A stretch of DNA of 14,213 bases, taken from the NCBI GenBank assembly GCA_900545125.1, contig UQXS01000040.1, forward strand, positions 1-14,213, in the 5' to 3' direction. Below, piece after piece: positions 9,188-14,213 of this stretch; the first letter of the stretch is position 1, and every line of letters starts with the position of its first letter. A program made the position numbers and the translations under genes. Source of the DNA: an uncultured Ruminococcus sp. (lineage in GTDB: Bacteria; Bacillota; Clostridia; Oscillospirales; Ruminococcaceae). The notes under the pieces are model-generated. The model had not been told where the DNA came from. It did no database searches and saw only the letters and a list, made by a program, of their open reading frames with translations.

Positions 9188-9915
9188 GGTCTTTTTTCCC
9201 CTTCCAATTCTTCTGTCTGAGTTTTGCGATGTTTTTCTGACTGGTATTTTCTTCGTATCATATCAGCGTTTTTGCGCTGTGTCTCTCTTGTGATATATCC
9301 GACACGAGCTTTTTCCTTTTCTGTCTGCTGGACTTTTTTCTGATGTTCATCATCACCGTCAATTACATTCATGCGGTGCTGAATATCTGCGGAATTTATT
9401 GCTTCACGCTTTTCGGGAATATTATTTGCCTGATATTCTTTCGCTTCAGCTTTCTGAATATCCTGTTCTGTCTTGCTGTTGATATTCATTACCCTGGACA
9501 GTTCGCGCTGAATAGTGGGAGTATCACACAGCCAGTAATTCACATAAGTTCTGCACAGCGACTCCTGTATCTCTGAAGGTCTGTTTTTCAGTGCTCCCAC
9601 TGTTGTATGGAGCATAGGTGCGATTTCAGGGAGAAGGATCAGATACTCCTCTGAATTATTCTTGTCCTTGATTTCACGAAGTAATTCGCCAAAATCTCCG
9701 GACATGGCTTTTGTAATGATTTCGTCTACTGAATCCTTATAGTCTGCATCGTATGTAAGGGAGATGCTTGTGTTTCCGAACCTTGCAAAATACGGGATAT
9801 TGCTTTTATCAAGACCGAGTACGATATGTTTCGCATGAGTGGTTTCATACTTTGCAAAGCTTTTGTTCAGTATCTTGCGTATATCAAGACCGCTTTTGTA
9901 TATCATATCGCTCAT
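9184..9915 (-). CDS. 243-aa protein sharing modules with both neighbours, function unknown
   Basis: I do not recognise the family. Residues 30-75 form an alpha-beta-beta-alpha-like segment (NIPYFARFGNTSISLTYDAD) with the pattern seen in the repeat modules of the 699-aa and giant proteins. Residues 91-128 carry one copy of the short helical repeat present three times in the 170-aa protein encoded upstream (LPEIAPML, then EIQESLCRTY). Residues 145-243 are hydrophilic, rich in K, E, Q and R, and probably extended or coiled. It has no signal peptide or membrane segment. Its ATG overlaps the stop of the 170-aa gene by ATGA, and its TGA overlaps the ATG of the 27-aa peptide the same way. AGGGAG lies 11 nt upstream of the start. 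Because it combines elements of both neighbours, it may bridge them; this is inference. Confidence 0.88.
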   Translation of the reverse strand: MSDMIYKSGLDIRKILNKSFAKYETTHAKHIVLGLDKSNIPYFARFGNTSISLTYDADYKDSVDEIITKAMSGDFGELLREIKDKNNSEEYLILLPEIAPMLHTTVGALKNRPSEIQESLCRTYVNYWLCDTPTIQRELSRVMNINSKTEQDIQKAEAKEYQANNIPEKREAINSADIQHRMNVIDGDDEHQKKVQQTEKEKARVGYITRETQRKNADMIRRKYQSEKHRKTQTEELEGEKRP

Positions 9916-10424
9916 TCTGCAATCAGCTCCCTGAGTGTATCGATCAGCTCTGCATTGGCACTGTCCTTGTCATATTCCATTGCATAGCAGCCGCAAAGCT
10001 TTTCCTGTAATTCCACCGACAATTTACGAAGCTCACGAATCGGAACGGAAATCAGTTTCGCAACATCGCTGAGTTCTATAACCGCCAGTGCTTTGTTCGT
10101 TACTTCATAAAAGCGGTCAAGCTGTGAGCTGTCCATCATATACTCATATGCAAGTGTCTGCTGCGTATCATAGTCAAGGTGTTTCAGCGTATTGTATGAA
10201 ATACCTGTTGCCATTGCCGCTTCACGCAGACCGATCAGGACAGAGCCTTTCTGCCACAGGTCATCAAGTGCATCGTAAAGTGCTTTTCTATCCTCATCAT
10301 TTCTGACTTCGATCGTATCAAGTATAGACTGCATACCACCCTGAATTTCTTCGTCCATAGCAGAGATGCTGTCCTCAGATACGCCAAGAATCCGTGTGAT
10401 TTCTGCGAGATACTGTTTATCCAT
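9912..10424 (-). CDS. 170-aa protein of helix-turn-helix-like repeats, function unknown
   Basis: An all-helical, acidic protein with no recognised family. Three stretches follow one pattern: residues 5-36 (LAEITRILGVSEDSI), 62-97 (LREAAMATGISYNTLKHL) and 113-149 (LSDVAKLISVPIRELRKL). Each is followed by a Q/E-rich helix (EEIQ, DTQQ, ELQE). The second is the most convincing as a DNA-binding helix-turn-helix (AAxxxGISYNTLKxL). A fourth copy lies in the adjacent 243-aa protein. The start ATG sits inside the last codons of topB (8-nt overlap) with AGAGGTAA just upstream, so it is translationally coupled to the topoisomerase. It could be a DNA-binding partner of the topoisomerase or an operon regulator; neither is shown by sequence alone. 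Confidence 0.88.
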   Translation of the reverse strand: MDKQYLAEITRILGVSEDSISAMDEEIQGGMQSILDTIEVRNDEDRKALYDALDDLWQKGSVLIGLREAAMATGISYNTLKHLDYDTQQTLAYEYMMDSSQLDRFYEVTNKALAVIELSDVAKLISVPIRELRKLSVELQEKLCGCYAMEYDKDSANAELIDTLRELIAE

Positions 10425-12444
10425 TGTTGTTACCTCTTTCTGTTTTCCACTGAAAATATGTTTTTCCGTTATAGTTATTCTGCATGACCTCCGGCAGAAC
10501 TACTGTTTTTTTGCCTTTTGAAGTGTAGGAACAGGCTCTGCCTTCAAGCAGCCCTGTGATCTGGGATTGTGACAGCGAAACGCCATAGACTTTCGCCACA
10601 TTCATACCACATTTGTCTTTGCAGTAATAACCGAACTTGCCCTTTACCACATCTGCGCCACATTTCGGACATTTTCCGATTGGCTGAAGATTGCTGTCTG
10701 AAAAGGAAATAGCTGAATCAATCGAGCCGTATTTGCTGCACATTTCACGGATAAAGCTATTGATTTCCGACATAAAAGTATCAGCTGAAAATATTCCGTG
10801 TTCTATCTGCTGCAGATTTGTTTCCCATTCAGCAGTCAGCTGTGCGGACTTCACTTCATCGGGAACAGCCTTTACAAGTTCTGTACCTCGCTCTGTTGCT
10901 CTGAGCTGTTTTCCGGCACGATCCACATAACCGTTTTTGACAAGACTCTCAATAACCGAAGCTCTTGTTGCAGGAGTTCCGAGTCCCTTTTTTTCTGTTT
11001 CATCGTCATAGTTCTCATTGCCGGCACGTTCCATAGCCGAAAGAAGTGTGTCCTCAGTATAAGGCTTCGGAGGAGAAGTGAAGTGTTCACCCTTGCTTGC
11101 CTGAGCCGGATAAGTCTGCCCCTCCGAAACGGACGGCAGGGATTTGTCCTCATTCTTTTCCTTGTCAGTTTTCTGCTTTGTATAGCGTTTCCAGCCAATA
11201 TCAAGGACGGTTCGTCCTGTTGCCGTAAACTCAGTACCGTTACAAAGTGCCGTGATTCTGACAGTTTCATATTTGTGGGCAGGAGCAGAAGCACACATCA
11301 GTTTTGCTGCTATCAGCGTGAGAATATTTTTCTCTCCGACAGGCAGAGCATCAAGGTCTGATGATGCAATATTGCTTGTAGGAATGATCGCATGGTGTCC
11401 CGATACCTTTGCATTATTGATACACTTTGAAATATCAGGGGTATGCGACATATTGAAGCCGAAATATGTATCACACAGCTTCACCATATTGAGAGCCGTC
11501 TGAGCCATATCATCACTAAGAAATTGAGAATCCGTGCGAGGATAGGTTACAAGCTTCGCTTCATAAAGTGATTGCATATAGTCAAGTGTCTGCTGCGCCG
11601 TGTAGCCGAAAGCCTTGTTAGCTTCTCTCTGGAGCGTAGTCAGGTCATAGAGCTTCGGCGGCTTTTCGGTCTTGACTTCACGCCCCACCGAGCAAATAGT
11701 GACCTCAGCACCGTCACAGGCAGATACAAGAGCTTCAGCCTGGGCGTTATCGTCAATTCTTGCAGAAGAAAGCGTGAACGCTCCGCAGTTAAGGTCTGCT
11801 GTGTAATACTTCTGCTTCACAAAACCGTTAACTTCTGCATCACGCTGAACGATCATTGCAAGAGTAGGCGTCTGTACTCTGCCGATGTTCAGCTTGCTGC
11901 CATATCGCACTGAAAACAGACGTGAACCGTTCATACCGACGAGCCAGTCTGCTTTTGCTCTTGCAAATCCGGCTGAAAAAAGATTATCATATGCACTCAT
12001 AGGCTTCATAGCCGTGAGAGCCTGTCTGATAGCCTTTTCTTCCAGGGAAGAAACCCACAAACGCTTTACTGGCTTTCTGCACTTTGCCATATTGTAAACA
12101 TAGCGGAAGATACATTCTCCCTCCCGGTCAGCGTCCGTTGCACAGATGATTTCTGTAATTTCAGAGCTGTTCATAAGGTCTTTGAGAACATTGAACTGTC
12201 CTCTGGTGCTGTCAGAAACCTTGAAAAGCCACTTGTCAGGGATCATGGGAAGCTGTGAAAAGCTCCATTTGTTCTGCCAGCCATTATTATAATCATTTGG
12301 GTATTTCAGACCTACAAGATGTCCGAAACACCATGAAACAATGTAGCCGTTACCCTCAGAATAGCCTTTCTTTGTAACATCAGCTCCGACCACAGAACTG
12401 ATTGCTCTCGAAACACTTGGCTTTTCGCCTACGATTAAGATCAT
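10417..12444 (-). CDS. topB: Type IA DNA topoisomerase (topoisomerase III / TopB-like)
   Basis: Breaks and rejoins single DNA strands through a 5'-phosphotyrosine link, typically decatenating or relaxing DNA; copies on conjugative elements are thought to support transfer or replication. The 675-aa protein opens with the TOPRIM strand ILIVGEKPS (E7). It carries the metal-binding DxDxE in CATDADREGE (D104, D106, E108), the GRVQTPTL motif at 188-195 and the active-site tyrosine Y301 in TYPRTDS. The C-terminus has a four-cysteine zinc ribbon (C592, C595, C608, C612) followed by a short beta-rich tail. I chose the ATG at 12444 because the conserved first strand starts immediately after it and AGAAAGG lies about 11 nt upstream. 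The frame stays open a further 151 codons upstream, but that stretch runs antisense to the Rpn gene and matches nothing. The 170-aa gene overlaps its 3' end by 8 nt. Confidence 0.97.
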   Translation of the reverse strand: MILIVGEKPSVSRAISSVVGADVTKKGYSEGNGYIVSWCFGHLVGLKYPNDYNNGWQNKWSFSQLPMIPDKWLFKVSDSTRGQFNVLKDLMNSSEITEIICATDADREGECIFRYVYNMAKCRKPVKRLWVSSLEEKAIRQALTAMKPMSAYDNLFSAGFARAKADWLVGMNGSRLFSVRYGSKLNIGRVQTPTLAMIVQRDAEVNGFVKQKYYTADLNCGAFTLSSARIDDNAQAEALVSACDGAEVTICSVGREVKTEKPPKLYDLTTLQREANKAFGYTAQQTLDYMQSLYEAKLVTYPRTDSQFLSDDMAQTALNMVKLCDTYFGFNMSHTPDISKCINNAKVSGHHAIIPTSNIASSDLDALPVGEKNILTLIAAKLMCASAPAHKYETVRITALCNGTEFTATGRTVLDIGWKRYTKQKTDKEKNEDKSLPSVSEGQTYPAQASKGEHFTSPPKPYTEDTLLSAMERAGNENYDDETEKKGLGTPATRASVIESLVKNGYVDRAGKQLRATERGTELVKAVPDEVKSAQLTAEWETNLQQIEHGIFSADTFMSEINSFIREMCSKYGSIDSAISFSDSNLQPIGKCPKCGADVVKGKFGYYCKDKCGMNVAKVYGVSLSQSQITGLLEGRACSYTSKGKKTVVLPEVMQNNYNGKTYFQWKTERGNNNG

Positions 12445-12558
12445 ATTTATCAAAACCTTTCTTATGTTATTGTGAAATCCTGTAACTTGCGTTAATTCGC
12501 AGTTTGCTCTTGATTTTTGAACAAGGGCATGGTATAATATAATTGAATAAATATCCTG
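12445..12558. other. Divergent intergenic region between topB and the Rpn gene
   Basis: A 114-bp AT-rich spacer between two divergently transcribed genes. It holds the plus-strand Rpn promoter and the minus-strand topB ribosome-binding site (AGAAAGG, about 12455-12462). A small imperfect inverted repeat, TGCG-TTAATT-CGCA (about 12488-12501), lies just upstream of the plus -35 box and could be an operator, but it is weak. I see no comparably good minus-strand promoter for topB here; topB may rely on a weak promoter or on readthrough from genes to its right. Confidence 0.6.
12510..12538 (+). promoter_or_regulatory. Sigma-70-type promoter for the Rpn nuclease unit
   Basis: -35 box TTGATT (12510-12515), a 17-nt spacer, and a perfect -10 box TATAAT (12533-12538) preceded by TGG, an extended -10. 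Spacing and sequence are near consensus. Transcription would begin near 12545, giving a leader of only about 14 nt before the TTG at 12559. Confidence 0.8.
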
Positions 12559-13404
12559 TTGAAAGCTGGTGTTCCATTGCTTATAAAAGAGAAAAGTAAA
12601 AATCAATGGCACGAAGATGATCTTCGCACGATTGAAAACTTCCGTCCTCTCGATGATAATTTCATGCGTGAACTTTTCCGCAATGATCTTCCTCTTGCAC
12701 AGCTTGTACTTAGAATTATCACAGGCATTGAAGATTTGCAGCTCACATCTCAGGAAACACAGTACGATATGAACCGTTTGTTGGGCGCTCGTTCCATTTG
12801 CCTTGATGTTTTCGGAACAGACAGCAAAGGAAGAAAGTTTGACCTTGAAATTCAGAGAGCCGACAGGGGCGCTACACCACAGAGAGCAAGATATCATTCA
12901 AGCGCCATTGATGTGGAATTTCTGAAAGCGAAAGCCGAATTTACTGAACTCCCGATCTCCTATGTGATTTTCATTACTGAAAATGATGTAAGAGGAGAAA
13001 ACAATCTGATTTATAACTTTGAGTGGACAGATACAGCCACAGGAACACCGTTAGGTGACGGTGCACACATAATTTTTGTCAACGGGGCATATAATAATGC
13101 CGATGATACATCCGATCTTGCAATGCTCGTCCACGATTTCCGCTGTAAAAGGGCGGAGGATATGAAAATCAAGGAGCTTGCAGACAAAACACGATTTTTC
13201 AAAGAAACACCGGAAGGAGTGAGCATTATGTGCAAAGCAATTGAAGATATGCGTAATGAAGCCGAAAAGTTAAAATCCTATCAGATTGCCCTCAATCTTC
13301 TCAAAAGAGGAAAAGAAACTTTTGAAGAAATTGCAGAAGATAGCGGTCTTACTTTAGAAGAAGTCACTGAACTTGCTGCACAAATCTCATCGGTAAATGC
13401 CTGA
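12559..13404 (+). CDS. Rpn-family recombination-promoting nuclease / PD-(D/E)XK nuclease family transposase
   Basis: About 281 aa, matching from memory the PDDEXK_2/Rpn family abundant in Ruminococcus. The typical opening RPLDDNFM is at residues 29-36. The nuclease core has D83 (LDV) and E97-x-Q99 (LEIQ), followed by the conserved RARYHSS (109-115). FITENDV (138-144) and VNGAY (174-178) are further family signatures. Residues 224-281 form a separate helical tail with a small DNA-binding-like or dimerisation motif (SGLTLEEVTELA). Rpn proteins are DNA endonucleases linked to recA-independent recombination and, in E. coli, to toxicity and phage defence. The start is uncertain: no in-frame ATG precedes the conserved region, an in-frame stop lies at 12544, and TTG at 12559 has no good ribosome-binding site; TTG at 12577 is an alternative. 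The gene opposes the flanking operon and has its own promoter. Confidence 0.9.
   Translation: MKAGVPLLIKEKSKNQWHEDDLRTIENFRPLDDNFMRELFRNDLPLAQLVLRIITGIEDLQLTSQETQYDMNRLLGARSICLDVFGTDSKGRKFDLEIQRADRGATPQRARYHSSAIDVEFLKAKAEFTELPISYVIFITENDVRGENNLIYNFEWTDTATGTPLGDGAHIIFVNGAYNNADDTSDLAMLVHDFRCKRAEDMKIKELADKTRFFKETPEGVSIMCKAIEDMRNEAEKLKSYQIALNLLKRGKETFEEIAEDSGLTLEEVTELAAQISSVNA
13228..13404 (+). CDS. Internal in-frame ORF: 58-aa C-terminal fragment of the Rpn protein (putative RpnS-like intragenic antitoxin)
   Basis: Within the Rpn gene, GGAAGGAG (13212-13219) is followed by an 8-nt spacer and an ATG (13228-13230) in the same frame. This is the best ribosome-binding site in the Rpn unit. Initiation there gives a 58-residue peptide from MCKAIEDM to the Rpn C-terminus, containing the whole helical tail and none of the nuclease. 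In E. coli, small C-terminal proteins made from within rpn genes were reported to inhibit the full-length toxin (recalled literature). The same tail is present as a free ORF immediately downstream. The SD also encodes the family-conserved PEG residues, so its strength may partly reflect protein constraint. Translation is not proven. Confidence 0.5.
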   Translation: MCKAIEDMRNEAEKLKSYQIALNLLKRGKETFEEIAEDSGLTLEEVTELAAQISSVNA

Positions 13405-13644
13405 TGGATAATGTATCTCACTGCAAAATAATTGAAGATATGCGTAATGAAGCGGCAAAGGAAGCTGCAATGCTTGAAAAGAATAAAATGGTAACAAATT
13501 TTTTATCTTTAGGCACAGTGTCAAAAGCTGATCTTGCTAAAGCATCCGGCTTAACTCTTGATGAAATCAATGAGATAGAACAGCAAATGTCATCGGTAAA
13601 TTCCTGATGGATAATGTACCTCACTGCAAAATGATTGAAGATAT
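13381..13644 (+). repeat. Imperfect 61-bp direct repeat, period 203 bp (13381-13441 and 13584-13644)
   Basis: Both copies run from CAAAT through TCATCGGTAAAT, CCTGATGGATAATG and CACTGCAAAAT to GAAGATAT, differing at four positions. Each copy spans the end of one tail ORF, its TGATGG stop/start junction and the beginning of the next. The 203-bp period is not a multiple of three, so successive tails fall in different frames separated by TGATG. The few mismatches suggest recent duplication. Confidence 0.9.
13404..13607 (+). CDS. 67-aa stand-alone duplicate of the Rpn C-terminal tail (putative antitoxin homolog)
   Basis: Starts at an ATG overlapping the Rpn TGA by one base (TGATG), so reinitiation is likely. 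The protein repeats the Rpn tail: HCKIIEDMRNEA against MCKAIEDMRNEA, then SGLTLDEINEIEQQMSSVNS against SGLTLEEVTELAAQISSVNA, with a diverged middle. It contains no nuclease residues. Its 5' end lies in the first copy of a 61-bp direct repeat and its 3' end in the second, consistent with tandem duplication of the gene's 3' end. By analogy to intragenic Rpn antitoxins it may bind and restrain the nuclease, or it may be a spare tail available for recombination. Function is inferred from homology to the tail only. Confidence 0.7.
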   Translation: MDNVSHCKIIEDMRNEAAKEAAMLEKNKMVTNFLSLGTVSKADLAKASGLTLDEINEIEQQMSSVNS

Positions 13645-13718
13645 TTGCTGGGGTTACTGAGCTTACTCTTGAAGAAGTAAAGGAACTGAAAGCTCAGGTT
13701 TCTTCTGTTACTGAATAA
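13607..13718 (+). pseudogene. Decayed third copy of the Rpn C-terminal tail
   Basis: An ATG overlapping the previous stop (TGATG) opens MDNVPHCKMIEDI, the same start as copy two, but the frame ends after 17 codons at 13660. In another frame, 13650-13718 encodes a tail end, ELTLEEVKELKAQVSSVTE then TAA, matching SGLTLEEVTELAAQISSV of the intact copies. The middle of the tail is missing, so an internal deletion joined the first and last parts out of frame. The short reading frames could still be translated, but no complete tail domain results. Confidence 0.75.
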
Positions 13719-13731
13719 ATGACAACTGCCT

Positions 13732-13764
13732 AAGCACATTCCTCACGGGGAATGTGCTTTTTTT
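13732..13764 (+). terminator. Rho-independent terminator of the Rpn unit
   Basis: A perfect 11-bp stem, AAGCACATTCC / GGAATGTGCTT, with a 6-nt loop (TCACGG), running into a seven-base T tract on the plus strand. It lies 13 bp after the last tail stop. On the minus strand the stem is followed by only two T residues, so it should mainly stop plus-strand transcription. Confidence 0.9.
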
Positions 13765-13768
13765 GATT

Positions 13769-13972
13769 TTAGCAGTCCTTTTCAGGAGCAATACACATAT
13801 CGTCCTCCTCATCGTATGAGAAAGAATCATAATCATCATCGTAACGTTCGTCCCAAATACGCTTTCTTTCATTGGTTTTCCCCTCATTTTCACCAACTTT
13901 ATATGCAAGGAAAGCCACACCCGACATAACACCGAGTCCCACAATACTCTTGATAATGTTTTTTGCGTTCAT
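13769..13972 (-). CDS. 67-aa membrane-anchored protein with acidic C-terminal tail
   Basis: Residues 7-25 (about IKSIVGLGVMSGVAFLAYK) form one membrane helix. A short basic stretch (NERKRIWDER) follows, then a strongly acidic segment rich in D, E and Y (residues 41-58), and two cysteines near the C-terminus (C60, C67). Topology is probably N-out or looped with the charged tail in the cytoplasm, but this is uncertain. The start is well supported: GGAGG lies 8 nt upstream of the ATG. Its stop is close to the plus-strand terminator, so it converges on the Rpn unit. Its own operon continues from the right edge, and topB would be the next minus-strand gene if the Rpn unit were absent. I know of no named family. 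Confidence 0.8.
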   Translation of the reverse strand: MNAKNIIKSIVGLGVMSGVAFLAYKVGENEGKTNERKRIWDERYDDDYDSFSYDEEDDMCIAPEKDC

Positions 13973-13980
13973 AGCAGAAA

Positions 13981-13985
13981 CCTCC
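13981..13985 (-). promoter_or_regulatory. Strong ribosome-binding site for the 67-aa membrane protein
   Basis: GGAGG on the minus strand, 8 nt before the ATG at 13972. It decides the start over an overlapping frame that begins at 13944 without such a site. Confidence 0.8.
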
Positions 13986-13993
13986 GTTATTTT

Positions 13994-14213
13994 TTAATAT
14001 TCTACGGGTTCACCGTAATTGATTTTTTTGATAGATTTGATATTTGCACACAAATCCAAACCATGATACCTGTTTCCGTGATTGTATCAACGACTGATCC
14101 ATAGATCGCTCCTGAGCTTGGCATAGCGGTAAGTCCCGATGATTTTTCTCCGGTAAAACAATTCGTCCAACCGTCCTCACAGGGAAATTCCTGTATAATT
14201 TCCACCTGTTCTG
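13994..14213 (-). CDS. Partial gene at right edge, 3' part, possibly frameshifted; function unknown
   Basis: Two minus-strand frames look coding in different halves. From the right edge, one frame reads EIIQEFPCEDGWTNCFTGEK and continues to a TAG at 14002-14004, with good codon choice at first and poorer choice near its end (SNLSKKSITVNP). A second frame has clean coding character in the last part (GLDLCANIKSIKKINYGEPVEY) and stops with TAA at 13994-13996, but has stops further upstream. A one-base shift around 14050-14085 would join them into one protein. Either the gene is frameshifted (mutation or sequencing error), or only the first frame is real. The 5' end may lie beyond the window; a GTG at 14205 is the only start visible in the first frame. 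No family recognised. Confidence 0.4.

Larger units (their letters stand above)
1..14213. mobile_element. Probable internal segment of an integrative/conjugative element or conjugative plasmid
   Basis: topB, a giant TOPRIM/methyltransferase polyvalent protein and a set of coupled unknown genes are typical cargo of the transfer/maintenance regions of Tn1549-like elements. No integrase, relaxase, type IV secretion gene or attachment site is visible, so boundaries and element type cannot be set from this window. Confidence 0.6.

Noticed and set aside
12488..12501. TGCG-TTAATT-CGCA inverted repeat as operator
   Set aside because: Arms of only 4 bp with imperfect extension; too weak to call a binding site, noted only within the intergenic entry.
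12445..12897. 151-codon N-terminal extension of the topoisomerase frame
   Set aside because: It runs antisense to the conserved Rpn nuclease and across the divergent promoter; the topoisomerase fold starts at the ATG at 12444.
13011..13235. Minus-strand frame of 74 codons within the Rpn gene
   Set aside because: Antisense to conserved nuclease sequence; no start signal.
13381..13644. CRISPR-like repeats
   Set aside because: Only two copies, 203 bp apart, spanning coding junctions; they are a gene-tail duplication.
13708..13944. Overlapping 78-codon minus frame
   Set aside because: Overlaps the 67-aa membrane protein in another frame, has no SD and runs into the terminator stem.
1..14213. 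oriT, attachment sites, tRNA or rRNA genes
   Set aside because: I saw no convincing nick-site hairpin, direct-repeat att pair or cloverleaf; a proper search was not possible by eye.

Overview
The window looks like part of an integrative/conjugative element or conjugative plasmid from a gut Clostridia genome, most likely Oscillospiraceae/Ruminococcus-like. This rests on moderate-to-low GC, Shine-Dalgarno-led genes, the pairing of a TopB-type topoisomerase with a giant 'polyvalent' methyltransferase protein as in Tn1549-like elements, and an Rpn/PDDEXK-transposase protein of a type common in Ruminococcus. No relaxase, VirB4/VirD4 or integrase gene lies inside the window, so the element call is inference.

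Layout. Minus strand, in transcription order: a partial or broken gene at the right edge (about 13994-14213); a small membrane-anchored acidic protein (13769-13972); then, after an interruption, topB (10417-12444), a 170-aa helical repeat protein (9912-10424), a 243-aa protein (9184-9915), a 27-aa membrane peptide (9104-9187), a 699-aa coiled-coil/repeat protein (7001-9100), and a giant gene starting at 7004 and running off the left edge (at least 2334 codons with no in-frame stop). From topB leftward the genes overlap by 8 nt or by ATGA, except for a 3-bp gap before the 699-aa gene. This is a tightly coupled operon, probably for DNA processing or establishment during transfer.

The interruption (about 12510-13764) is a plus-strand unit with its own near-consensus promoter and an intrinsic terminator. 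It encodes an Rpn-family PD-(D/E)XK nuclease followed by two further copies of its own C-terminal tail, one intact (67 aa) and one decayed. A strong internal ribosome-binding site and ATG inside the nuclease gene would express the C-terminal 58 residues alone. This matches the organisation reported for E. coli Rpn toxins with an intragenic antitoxin, and here the putative antitoxin domain is also duplicated downstream.

Main signals: (1) a roughly 65-residue module recurring about seven times across three consecutive coupled genes; (2) a short helix-turn-helix-like repeat occurring three times in the 170-aa protein and once in its neighbour; (3) an internal ribosome-binding site and start exactly at the TOPRIM boundary of the giant gene; (4) the Rpn nuclease/tail-cassette array; (5) an unlisted 27-aa coupled membrane peptide. 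There is no stretch over 300 bases without a gene. I saw no rRNA, tRNA or CRISPR array.
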